Shown here piece by piece: positions 40,397-48,009 of a DNA stretch of 48,009 nucleotides (positions are counted from its first letter, which is position 1; every line of letters starts with the position of its first letter). The stretch lies in NCBI RefSeq assembly GCF_003049505.1, contig NZ_PYWN01000024.1, forward strand, positions 1 through 48,009, in the 5' to 3' direction. The notes under the pieces were generated by a model. The model was not told the origin of the DNA, made no database searches, and saw only the letters and a program-made list of their open reading frames with translations. Origin of the DNA: Metasolibacillus meyeri. Its GTDB lineage: Bacteria; Bacillota; Bacilli; Bacillales_A; Planococcaceae. The translations under genes were made by a program, and so were the position numbers.

Positions 40397-42055
40397 TTAT
40401 AAATAATTTCCTAGCACATTTTGCAACATGGATAATTTCCCAATTAATAATCCTTCATCATCAGCTTGTGCTTGACCACTTAAAATAACTGGTAGCTCTT
40501 TTAGCTGATTTTGCTGATTATAAATACTATTGGCGAGACCTTGCTGACGAAGTATGTACACTTCATCATTCTTTACAGCTCGAAGCTGCTGCCATTCCTT
40601 TAAACAAATCAACTGCTTTAGCCACGCGGAAAACTGCCTTTCAATACCTAACACAATATAAATCCGATCCGATTCAATTGCTGACAACTGATGAAAAGGC
40701 ACATCATAACGACGTAATCTTTTTTCAGATTCCGTTGTTTCTAACATGAGTTGTGATGGCTTCAATGGCAATACTTCATAAAACAATGGAAAAAATCGAG
40801 CTGCATGTATCCAAACCTTTCCTTCATCCAAACGTAAAATCGTTGTGCTTTGAGCTTGGAAATTTTGTTGCGAGCACCATAACTTCATTTCTTTTCTTTT
40901 TTGCTCATACGTTGAAATATAGTGGCTTGCTTCAACAGTCTTACCCATTACTTTTGCAATCTGCTGTAATCTCGTAATAGGATCCATATCCCACGGAATG
41001 ACAATGAGAGGAACAAACTTTTCAATTTGTTCCTTCACATCACATTCAATGGCATCTGACAAAATAACGATATCGGGGTTTAGTTCCTTAATCTTTTCAA
41101 TATCACATGTCATTTCTCCGACCTGATTAATGCCTTCTGGTAGCTGATAAACTTGCATTAATGTCGTTTTTAAATCAGCGATAGGCACAATGCCAAGTGC
41201 CAATAATTCACCAGTATAATGTATAGTAACAATTCTCGGATTTTTATGTTTTAATCGGATATATTCTTTTGGTGCACAGCCCACTTTTTGCTTGAAGATA
41301 CGATTGAAATAATTCACATCATCAAATCCAACATCCAATGCTATTTTTTGCACGGAATCATCTTTTTGTAATAATAATTCCTGAGCGCGATAAACTCGAT
41401 ATTGATTGATGTATGCTACTGGTGTTGCCGCTGTTATTTTTTTAAATATCCGCAAATACTGACGCACGCTGACGTTAGCATTTTGCGCTAACTGCTCAAC
41501 CGTTAGCTTTTTCATATAATTACTATGAATGTAGTCAATAGATTTATTAACTAGCGAAACCGCATCACCAAGCTCACAACTACTCGATACAGCATGCAAC
41601 ACTTTTTCTAGTAGCTGTAAAAAGGAAATTTGATTTGTTAATTGTGTTTGTAATGCTGGATGATCTACATTTTCATAGAGCTTCTCCAGTTGGATAACTA
41701 AATGACTAAAAGGTTTTATTTGAATTGGCTTCCCATGAATCGTTTCGTAATCATTCGGCTTGTCGTAAACTGCATGATGTTCATTTGTTTGATATTCTAA
41801 AATATACCCCTTTACTTGCTTCTCTTCGCTTTTCAAACGAAGTGAGTGATTACATGTTAATATTACAGAATCGCCCTTATTTAAAATGATGTCTTCAATA
41901 TACGAGCATTTCAAACTTCCTTTTAAAATAATGATTAGACAATTAAAATTAGCTTCTCCATATTCAAATATTTCCTGTTCATTTAAAGAAAAAGCGGTCA
42001 TTTGAGTCAGATAGCAATTTGTTTGAATGGATTTACGTTGTTTTTTCATAAGCAT
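40397..42055 (-). CDS. AraC regulator fused to a siderophore-binding domain (Btr-like)
   Basis: The 552-residue protein has a cupin-like N-terminus (about 15-120), an AraC DNA-binding region (about 165-275; LTVEQLAQNANVSVRQYLRIF and VQKIALDVGFDDVNYFNRIFKQK) and a C-terminal periplasmic-binding-protein domain (about 280-545; IEKIKELNPDIVILSDA, late WQQLRAVKNDEVYIL). B. subtilis Btr has this layout and activates feuABC on binding ferri-bacillibactin in the cytoplasm. It probably senses the imported chelate and activates its own operon. Unusually it sits in the middle of that operon, overlaps the monooxygenase gene by 23 bases, and has no visible Shine-Dalgarno, so translation must be coupled. 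Confidence 0.9.
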   Translation of the reverse strand: MLMKKQRKSIQTNCYLTQMTAFSLNEQEIFEYGEANFNCLIIILKGSLKCSYIEDIILNKGDSVILTCNHSLRLKSEEKQVKGYILEYQTNEHHAVYDKPNDYETIHGKPIQIKPFSHLVIQLEKLYENVDHPALQTQLTNQISFLQLLEKVLHAVSSSCELGDAVSLVNKSIDYIHSNYMKKLTVEQLAQNANVSVRQYLRIFKKITAATPVAYINQYRVYRAQELLLQKDDSVQKIALDVGFDDVNYFNRIFKQKVGCAPKEYIRLKHKNPRIVTIHYTGELLALGIVPIADLKTTLMQVYQLPEGINQVGEMTCDIEKIKELNPDIVILSDAIECDVKEQIEKFVPLIVIPWDMDPITRLQQIAKVMGKTVEASHYISTYEQKRKEMKLWCSQQNFQAQSTTILRLDEGKVWIHAARFFPLFYEVLPLKPSQLMLETTESEKRLRRYDVPFHQLSAIESDRIYIVLGIERQFSAWLKQLICLKEWQQLRAVKNDEVYILRQQGLANSIYNQQNQLKELPVILSGQAQADDEGLLIGKLSMLQNVLGNYL

Positions 42056-43382
42056 ATGGATGAATAGACTTAGGTGGTAATGACAACCCTAAATGTTCTC
42101 TCAATGTACTCCCTTCATAATCGGATCTAAATATGCCTCGTTTCTGAAGCTCTGGTATGACCTCTTCTACAAAATCTTGAATTCCTACTGGCAGTAGATG
42201 AGGAATTAAAATAAATCCATCTGCTGCGCCTTCTTGTAACCATGTTTCCATCACATCTGCTATTTGAACTGCAGTACCTACAAGTGTCAGATGATGATTC
42301 TTGGTTTCCTCCAGATGCATATAAAGATCATAAATCGTTGTTAACTGGTGTTCCTTCGCAATGTGTAAAACTTCTTGGTATTTAGCATCTTGCCTCATAT
42401 TTGAATGCTTTGGTAATGGCATATCAAGTGATAAGCTAGTCATGTCTAACCCTATAAATAAAGCAATTCGATCATTTCTTGAAGCAAGATTATCAAATTG
42501 TTGGTAGTCTATTTGCTTTTGTCGAGCCAAGTCTTCTGTTTTGGCTACAATTACTTGAACCCCAGGCATCACGAGAACTTCTGCTGGATTTACACCATTT
42601 TTCAGCGCACGCTCTTTCACATCTTTATAAAAAGCTTTCGCATCCGTCATATTATTCAATTGCGTGAAAATGACTTCTGATGTTTTCACCGCACGCTCTC
42701 TAAACTCCGTTGACTGTCCTGCCTGCATCAATACTGGATGGCCTTGTGGTGGCGAGGCAACATTCAATGGAGACGCAACTGAAAACCACTTACTTTGATG
42801 TTGGACGGGATGAATCTTTTCTGGTAGAGCAAAGACACCTGATTCTCTATCCTCAATAATTGCATCTGGTTCCCAGCTTTCCCATAATGATTTCACTAAT
42901 TCGATAAAAAGCGTGGCATGTTCATCCCTTTCATGAATTTGAGGACGGTGCTCTACATTAAAATTCACAGCTTCCGAATCACCACGGGAAGTTACAATGT
43001 TCCAACAAGCTCTCCCATTGCTTAAGTGATCTAAGCTTGCCATCATTCTCGCTACATGATAAGGCTCATTATATGTTGTTGATAAGGTAACACTTAACCC
43101 AATTTTTTCACTTACCGCTGACATTGCAGATAATAATGTTACCGGCTCTAGCCATACATTAATATTTTTTTCAAATTCATTTTCTGAACGAGCAAATACA
43201 TTATAGTAATCTGGTAAAAAAACAAAATCCATTTTCCCTTTTTCTGCTGTTTGAATCACTTGCGTAAAGTATTTCATCGGATTACGAATATAGGAATCCG
43301 AAAGGGGGTGTCGCCACCCGCCATTTGAAGCCCTTGGAGCAATGATACTTGTCCCTAGTTTCAACTGCTTTGTTGTAGACAT
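42033..43382 (-). CDS. FMN-dependent LLM-class monooxygenase (NtaA/SnaA/SoxA group)
   Basis: The 449-residue flavin monooxygenase of the luciferase-like NtaA branch has ASLDHLSNGRACWNIVTS, the branch signature, with a long C-terminal part (VMETWLQEGAADGFILIPHL). Relatives use FMNH2 supplied by a separate reductase to oxidise nitrilotriacetate, EDTA, sulphur compounds or S-modified cysteines. AGGAGGAAAAAGGTA precedes ATG 43382. It lies 13 bases after the binding-protein gene, second in a Fur-controlled operon, so a role in oxidising the siderophore or chelator to free iron is an attractive inference; an unrelated sulphur-scavenging role cannot be ruled out. No flavin reductase of the usual small type is nearby, but the YumC-like gene ends the operon. 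Confidence 0.85.
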   Translation of the reverse strand: MSTTKQLKLGTSIIAPRASNGGWRHPLSDSYIRNPMKYFTQVIQTAEKGKMDFVFLPDYYNVFARSENEFEKNINVWLEPVTLLSAMSAVSEKIGLSVTLSTTYNEPYHVARMMASLDHLSNGRACWNIVTSRGDSEAVNFNVEHRPQIHERDEHATLFIELVKSLWESWEPDAIIEDRESGVFALPEKIHPVQHQSKWFSVASPLNVASPPQGHPVLMQAGQSTEFRERAVKTSEVIFTQLNNMTDAKAFYKDVKERALKNGVNPAEVLVMPGVQVIVAKTEDLARQKQIDYQQFDNLASRNDRIALFIGLDMTSLSLDMPLPKHSNMRQDAKYQEVLHIAKEHQLTTIYDLYMHLEETKNHHLTLVGTAVQIADVMETWLQEGAADGFILIPHLLPVGIQDFVEEVIPELQKRGIFRSDYEGSTLREHLGLSLPPKSIHPYAYEKTT

Positions 43383-43395
43383 TACCTTTTTCCTC

Positions 43396-44379
43396 CTATT
43401 TCAATAATCGCTTCACTTCATCTAATGCCCAATCTAAAGTAGTTATATCTGTAATCGAAAATCGATTGTGCATTACATAAACTTGATTATTCTTTACCGC
43501 AGGAAGGTTATTCCAAATTGTACTGTCTTTTAATGTTTCATATGCAGCCTTTGAATCTTCATCATTAACAATTAAGAAAATTCGATCCACATCCGAAAAC
43601 TCCGGTAATATTTCTATTGATAATTGCTCCTTTGCAAAATTACCATCTTGTTGGAGCTTTTCCTGATAGCTAGATAATTGGAATTGATAAGCATCAAAAA
43701 TTGTTGGGAATGTTGAGCTTCGATATAAATACATATTCTTTAATGCCAATTGAATAACTACTGCTTTTTCATCTTGTAAATTTAAATCTTTTACTTCCTC
43801 ACGTGCAACTTCTACGCGTCTGTTATATTCTTTTATCCAATCTTCTGCTTCCTCTTGCTTATTAAGAATCTCCCCTAAATCTCTTAACGATTCCATCGGC
43901 TCTCCAAAGAATTGTGTTGTAACAGTCGGTGCAATTTTACTGAATTGCTCAATTTCCTCTTCCTTTGCAAGTGCATAAAGTACAATTAAATCTGGATTTA
44001 ACGATAGAATTTTTTCATAATCGCCTATTACAGAATCTCCAACGATTTCAATACCGTCTTTTTCTTCATCCGTATAGAAGCGTAACAACTGTGTAGTTGA
44101 ACCAACTGGCTGCACATCTAAAGCAAGTATTTCTCCCACCGTCCATAACGCTACTACTCTTTGTGGATTAGTAGGAATCTCAACCTCTCGTGAAAGTGCA
44201 TCCGTATACATCTTTGTTGCACTTACATTTTCCGCTTCCACTTTTGCCTCTTCTTTCTCAACTATATCTTCTGCTTTTTCCGCAGCTGCATTTTTGGCAT
44301 CATCGGAATTGCATCCAACTAAAACCATTGCCATTAAAAGTAATCCAAAATATAAACTCGACTTTCTTAACTTATTCAT
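43396..44379 (-). CDS. Siderophore-binding lipoprotein (operon 2)
   Basis: The 327-residue lipoprotein has lipobox MVLVGC, a Glu/Ala/Lys-rich linker (about 24-55) and a two-lobe iron-complex binding domain: LSREVEIPTNPQRVVAL, LSLNPDLIVLYA and VDRIFLIVND. It is closer to the FhuD/YxeB-like branch than to the binding protein of operon 1 as judged by eye, so the two operons probably serve different chelates. GGAGGGTTACAT precedes ATG 44379. It is the first gene of the seven-gene operon, 24 bases from a Fur box. Confidence 0.88.
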   Translation of the reverse strand: MNKLRKSSLYFGLLLMAMVLVGCNSDDAKNAAAEKAEDIVEKEEAKVEAENVSATKMYTDALSREVEIPTNPQRVVALWTVGEILALDVQPVGSTTQLLRFYTDEEKDGIEIVGDSVIGDYEKILSLNPDLIVLYALAKEEEIEQFSKIAPTVTTQFFGEPMESLRDLGEILNKQEEAEDWIKEYNRRVEVAREEVKDLNLQDEKAVVIQLALKNMYLYRSSTFPTIFDAYQFQLSSYQEKLQQDGNFAKEQLSIEILPEFSDVDRIFLIVNDEDSKAAYETLKDSTIWNNLPAVKNNQVYVMHNRFSITDITTLDWALDEVKRLLK

Positions 44380-44402
44380 ATGTAACCCTCCACAAAATAA
44401 TT

Positions 44403-44421
44403 GATAACAATTATCATTATC
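44403..44421. promoter_or_regulatory. Fur box and promoter of uptake operon 2
   Basis: On the minus strand GATAATGATAATTGTTATC matches 17 of 19 Fur positions. Its first six bases serve as a good -10 (GATAAT), with TTGTTA 17 bases upstream (44444-44439) as -35, so Fur-Fe would occlude the promoter. Confidence 0.87.
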
Positions 44422-44444
44422 ATTTAGTGGCTATGATTTAACAA

Positions 44445-45090
44445 GCGACAATTGCGCCATAAATCTATTGGATATTTCGGACAAAAAATGAAATGACTAT
44501 TTCATAAATCGTTTCAAATCAACTCCATTTTCGCAATTCTAAACGGCCCGATTGTGGAAAGGTATCAGCTTTTCAGATACCTCCTAAATTTGGTTGAGCG
44601 AATTAGCTTGTCTTACGTGCGAATTTTAATGTTTAACGTGCGAAAATAAGCATCTTGTGTGCGAATTGACCTATCTTACGAGCGAATCATTACTTTTGAA
44701 CTAATAAATTCGAAAACACTCGCTTCTACGTCTTTTCTTTCAATCAAGCAGTCAACTAGTTTTTTGTTACTCAAAAGTGATTTCAACTTTGAGAATGTTG
44801 GATTACAGTTATGCGGATAATGGCAGGAAAAGCAGGCGTACCTCGCTTATTTAGGAGAGGTAAGAGAGCTGTATAAGCGGTAAAAAGAAATGCTTTTTCA
44901 AACAGTTTACATTGAAAAAGATCAAAAATTATAGCTAAATTAATATGTTTTTTACAACTTCTTTATACTCGGACAGACCTTAACATAAACAACTAAAATA
45001 GTTAGCATTTATGGTTTCAGTGATTGTATTTTAAATTGTTAAAATGTTATGATTTATATTACTTATATACTATAGGAAGGGGGTACAGTT
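44445..45090. other. Gene-free region upstream of the GGDEF-EAL gene
   Basis: About 645 bases without a supported gene. It holds the 21-base repeat copy C (44596-44702), a stem CGCTTAT/ATAAGCG (44844-44879) and a stem CTTTTTCAA/TTGAAAAAG (44893-44920). TATACT at about 45067-45072 may be the -10 of the following gene. No c-di-GMP riboswitch pattern was found. Confidence 0.5.
44596..44702. repeat. 21-base-period repeat element (copy C)
   Basis: Five units opening G(A/T)GCGAA start at 44596, 44617, 44638, 44659 and 44680, exactly 21 bases apart. Order and some unit interiors match copy B: one unit in each reads GCGAAAATAAG, and both arrays end with TTACTTTTGAACTA or AACTTTTGAACTA. It is preceded at 44555-44582 by GGTATCAGCTTTTCAGATACC, a decayed version of the hairpin before copy B. 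Confidence 0.78.
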
Positions 45091-47550
45091 ATGCGTATTT
45101 ACTTCATCGTTTGCACTTTCATGATGTCTTTATTATTTCCGTTACATACTGTTCACGCTGCACCTTCTGAAGAAAATTACCGCATTTTATTTATCAGCTC
45201 CTACTCTTACTCTTGGGGTTCAATTCCACACCAAATAGATGGCATTTTAAATAGTTTGAATGCTGAGCAATATACGGTGAATTACGAATTTATGGATACA
45301 AAAAATACGAAATATAGCACCGACTACGCTGAATTTTACCAGTTTTTGAAATACAAATTAAACGATCGTTTACCATATGATGGTGTCATCGTTGGTGACG
45401 ATGCAGCATTACAATTTATGATGCTCTATAAAGATGAGTTATTCCCAAATACACCGATTGTTTTTGAGGGCATCGACAATATAGAAAGTGCTAAAAAAGC
45501 CGCACAAGCACCAAATATTACGGGCGTCATTGAAAAGGTAAACTACGAAGCGAATATAAAGCTTGCCCATTCTCTATTTCCTACCGCGGAAAAGCTCGTA
45601 CTCATCAGTGATAATACAGAAAACGGTATCGGCATTACCGAGCAGCTTAAGGAAGCGAATGATTTGTTTGGCCAGTATGATGTAGAACATTTAAATACAT
45701 CACATTATACGAAAGAGCAGTTTATCGAAAGGCTTACGCAATTAAACACAAATAGTATCGTCTTCGGTATTTCCATCGGTCAACAAAAAGATGGGCTTAT
45801 TTATAGTGAAGATGAGCGCTACACATTAGTACGCAAATACGCACAAGCACCCTTTTTTAGCATTACGCAAGCAGGTGTTGGTAGCGGCATGCTTGGTGGA
45901 TATATTATTGATCATCAAAAATGTGGATTTTTAGCAGGTGAGATGATGCGCTCTATTCTTGAAGATAATATCGTGCCACCAATCGAGCTGGACACACCAT
46001 CTACTTATTTATTTGATTATAAGGTGATGGAGAAATATAATATAGCCTCTTCCAAGCTACCTATTGATGCGGATATTATGAATGAACCCGAACATTTCCT
46101 GCAAAAATATGCCCTATGGATTATTAATATTTTAGTACTTTGCCTTGCTCTTGCGACTGTCGCTTACTTTGTACGTCGCAAAGCAAGTGAGCAACTAAAA
46201 ATAGCATACAATCAACTAGTTATGACAGAGGCTGACTTAAAAGTGCAATTTGAAAGCAACAAAAAGCATATTGAGGCTTTGAAAATACAGGAAAAGCAAA
46301 TACGTTTCCAAGCAACACACGACGACTTAACAAACTTGCCGAACCGCCGTGCAACAACAGCTCATTTAAAAACATTGTTGTTAGAGCGCACACCTTTTAC
46401 AGTATTGCTCGTTGATTTAGATAACTTTAAAGAAATTAATGATACATACGGCCATTTTTCTGGTGATATGCTTTTATCTATTTTAGCAAAGCGTTTTTTA
46501 ACGATGGCAGAAGAAAATGACCACATCTATATCTCTCGCTTTGGTGGAGATGAGTTCCTTATTATCATAAATGGACATATCACACCTTCAGATAATAGGA
46601 TAAGACGAGTAAGAGAAGCTTTTGTGACGCCAATTATCTACGATGACTCCCAATATGATATTAGAGTAAGTATCGGTATTGCGCACAACACAAATGCCGA
46701 CAGCGTAGACAGCCTGCTTGCAAACGCTGATTTGGCATTACACGAAGCAAAGCAAACTGGCAAAAATAAAGATGTTTATTACTCTCCAGAAATGCGCACA
46801 GCACTAATACAAACGCAAGAAATTAAACATATTTTGCACACAGCATGTGAAGAAGATGAATTTTATTTATTATTCCAACCACAAATTGATGTAGCAACGG
46901 AAAAAGTTTATTGTTATGAGGCTTTGCTACGCCTGAAAAATGATGCACTTTCACCTGCACAATTTATACCAGTTGCAGAAGAAAGCGAACTCATGATAAC
47001 TATCGGGCGAATTGTCGCTACAAAAGCTGTTGAACAGTTAGTCTCTTGGCGAGAAGCTGGCATAGCACTCGTCCCAATTGCGCTCAATTTTTCACCAAAA
47101 CAAATAAATGATAAAGACTATGCGACATTTTTAAAGCAATTGTTGGACAAACATCATTTACAAGCAAATTTAATTGAAATTGAATTTACTGAAAGTATTT
47201 TAATAAATAACGATGAAGAAGCAACAAAACTGTTCCAAAACTTCCTAGCCGCTGGCATCCAATTAGCATTGGACGACTTTGGCACAGGCTACTCTTCTAT
47301 TCGCTATTTAACATTCATTCCTGTTCAAAAAATCAAACTCGATAAATCATTCGTCGATATTTTTTTACAAGATGGCAAAGAATCATTTATCGAAAATATC
47401 ATCCGCCTCGCGCATAGCCTAAATAAAAAAATAACAGTGGAAGGTGTCGAAGAAGAAGCACAATATTTAAAACTAAAACACTCCAACTGCGATTACATCC
47501 AAGGCTACTACTTCAGTAAACCGATACGAGGCGATCAAGTGCAACATTAA
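45091..47550 (+). CDS. Membrane sensor GGDEF-EAL protein (c-di-GMP turnover)
   Basis: The 819-residue protein has a signal peptide (1-23), an extracytoplasmic ABC-type substrate-binding domain (about 29-320), one membrane helix (about 341-361), a linker coil, a GGDEF domain (about 405-565; intact GGDEF at 485-489) and an EAL domain (about 575-815). The EAL active-site set is present: Glu610 of EALLRL, Asn666, Glu698, DDFGTG (728-733), Lys749 and Glu784. Both synthesis and hydrolysis of c-di-GMP are therefore possible. No RxxD inhibitory site precedes GGDEF. The sensor should respond to an extracellular small molecule. GGGGG with 7-base spacing precedes ATG 45091. Confidence 0.92.
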   Translation: MRIYFIVCTFMMSLLFPLHTVHAAPSEENYRILFISSYSYSWGSIPHQIDGILNSLNAEQYTVNYEFMDTKNTKYSTDYAEFYQFLKYKLNDRLPYDGVIVGDDAALQFMMLYKDELFPNTPIVFEGIDNIESAKKAAQAPNITGVIEKVNYEANIKLAHSLFPTAEKLVLISDNTENGIGITEQLKEANDLFGQYDVEHLNTSHYTKEQFIERLTQLNTNSIVFGISIGQQKDGLIYSEDERYTLVRKYAQAPFFSITQAGVGSGMLGGYIIDHQKCGFLAGEMMRSILEDNIVPPIELDTPSTYLFDYKVMEKYNIASSKLPIDADIMNEPEHFLQKYALWIINILVLCLALATVAYFVRRKASEQLKIAYNQLVMTEADLKVQFESNKKHIEALKIQEKQIRFQATHDDLTNLPNRRATTAHLKTLLLERTPFTVLLVDLDNFKEINDTYGHFSGDMLLSILAKRFLTMAEENDHIYISRFGGDEFLIIINGHITPSDNRIRRVREAFVTPIIYDDSQYDIRVSIGIAHNTNADSVDSLLANADLALHEAKQTGKNKDVYYSPEMRTALIQTQEIKHILHTACEEDEFYLLFQPQIDVATEKVYCYEALLRLKNDALSPAQFIPVAEESELMITIGRIVATKAVEQLVSWREAGIALVPIALNFSPKQINDKDYATFLKQLLDKHHLQANLIEIEFTESILINNDEEATKLFQNFLAAGIQLALDDFGTGYSSIRYLTFIPVQKIKLDKSFVDIFLQDGKESFIENIIRLAHSLNKKITVEGVEEEAQYLKLKHSNCDYIQGYYFSKPIRGDQVQH

Positions 47551-47991
47551 ACAAAATGCAAAGCGGCTTTGTGTGTAGCTAGACTAGCCTAATTTAATAA
47601 AACAACATAACACTATTTTTGAATTATTCTTTTAGCCTTCTCTTAACAAATTTAAATACACGCGCCCATTATTGTTAAATAGTGTAATTTGTAGGAGAAA
47701 ACGCTTTTTTATAAAGCATTTACTTGTTGATTGAAGTGGAGGGCAAAGTAAACTTTCCTACAGGAACAGCGTAGGTGGAAAACCTATTTTTTCAGCCACG
47801 CTGAAAAAGTTAGTGGAGACCACGCTTGTGGAAAGTATCTCCCACAACAAAAATCAACAAATTCACATATATATTCTTTGTAAAATCAAGACTAGTCAAA
47901 ACGTCTGAAAAAATTTAAAAATCATTTCACTTCCTTTTATAGGACAATAAGATTATTATATATTCATATTGTAAAGGAGGATTATTTTTTT
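47551..47991. other. Gene-free 3' region
   Basis: There is no supported gene in about 440 bases. TTTTTCAGC/GCTGAAAAA with a 3-base loop (47788-47808) forms a hairpin and shares TTTTCAGCCACGC with the hairpin at 29224-29264. A second imperfect stem, GTGGAGA against TCTCCCAC, spans about 47813-47846. AAAGGAGG near 47973 belongs to the next gene. Confidence 0.5.
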
Positions 47992-48009
47992 ATGAGCATT
48001 TATAATCAT
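47992..48009 (+). CDS. Start of a further gene (cut by window edge)
   Basis: ATG 47992 follows AAAGGAGG with about 11 bases spacing. Only six codons (MSIYNH) are in the window, so the product cannot be named. Confidence 0.55.

Noticed and set aside
44940-45090. c-di-GMP riboswitch before the GGDEF-EAL gene
   Set aside because: The conserved GEMM blocks were not found in the leader.

Overview
The window comes from a low-GC Gram-positive chromosome, most likely a Bacillaceae/Planococcaceae organism of the Lysinibacillus/Solibacillus kind (inference). The support is strong AGGAGG-type ribosome binding sites throughout, occasional TTG and GTG starts, a SAM-I (S-box) riboswitch, Fur boxes of the Bacillus type, an ECF promoter of the B. 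subtilis TGAAAC/CGTC type, and many proteins resembling B. subtilis families (CatDE with a YodB/CatR-like regulator, YdbC, YfmS-like transducer, Btr-like AraC regulator, YumC-like reductase). Most genes lie on the minus strand. No rRNA, tRNA, insertion sequence or CRISPR array was seen.

Layout. 1-3080: a minus-strand operon of a DUF3307 membrane protein, a CHASE2-adenylate cyclase and a FecR-domain protein cut by the window edge. 3320-4715: a soluble chemotaxis-type transducer and a small coiled-coil protein. 4891-11315: a complete four-gene Wadjet (JetD-A-B-C) plasmid-defence operon. 11592-18372: an SstT-type symporter; an ECF sigma factor with an anti-sigma factor carrying what looks like a dead signal-peptidase fold; two small hypothetical genes; a membrane transglutaminase-like protein; YdbC. 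18388-20100: a methyl-accepting chemotaxis protein.

20379-26206 is a Crp/Fnr-family regulator flanked by a metal-uptake locus: two related SAM-dependent methyltransferases, a FecBCD-type ABC transporter and a cupin. Both methyltransferase promoters carry the same arrangement, a perfect TGTGA-N6-TCACA box centred about 41.5 bases before the inferred start site and a Fur box over the -10/start region. This looks like a poorly described metal-acquisition module under joint iron and oxygen/redox control.

26475-29070 holds an NAD(P)-binding protein, a possible gene remnant, and catE-catD divergent from a HxlR/YodB-type regulator. 29427-35092 is a Fur-controlled siderophore uptake operon (binding protein, two permeases, ATPase, trilactone-esterase-like hydrolase) with an AraC regulator upstream. 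35294-36256 is a cyclase-family hydrolase behind a SAM-I riboswitch. 36412-44421 is a second, seven-gene Fur-controlled uptake operon that also encodes a flavin-dependent NtaA-like monooxygenase, an AraC regulator fused to a binding-protein domain, and a ferredoxin-NADP reductase-like enzyme. 45091-47550 is a sensor GGDEF-EAL protein; a further gene begins at 47992.

The window is dominated by iron acquisition: four Fur boxes and three binding-protein-dependent transporters in about 24 kb. A separate observation is a family of intergenic elements built from units with an exact 21-base period, seen at three places (about 16446, 29272 and 44596), two of them next to hairpins.
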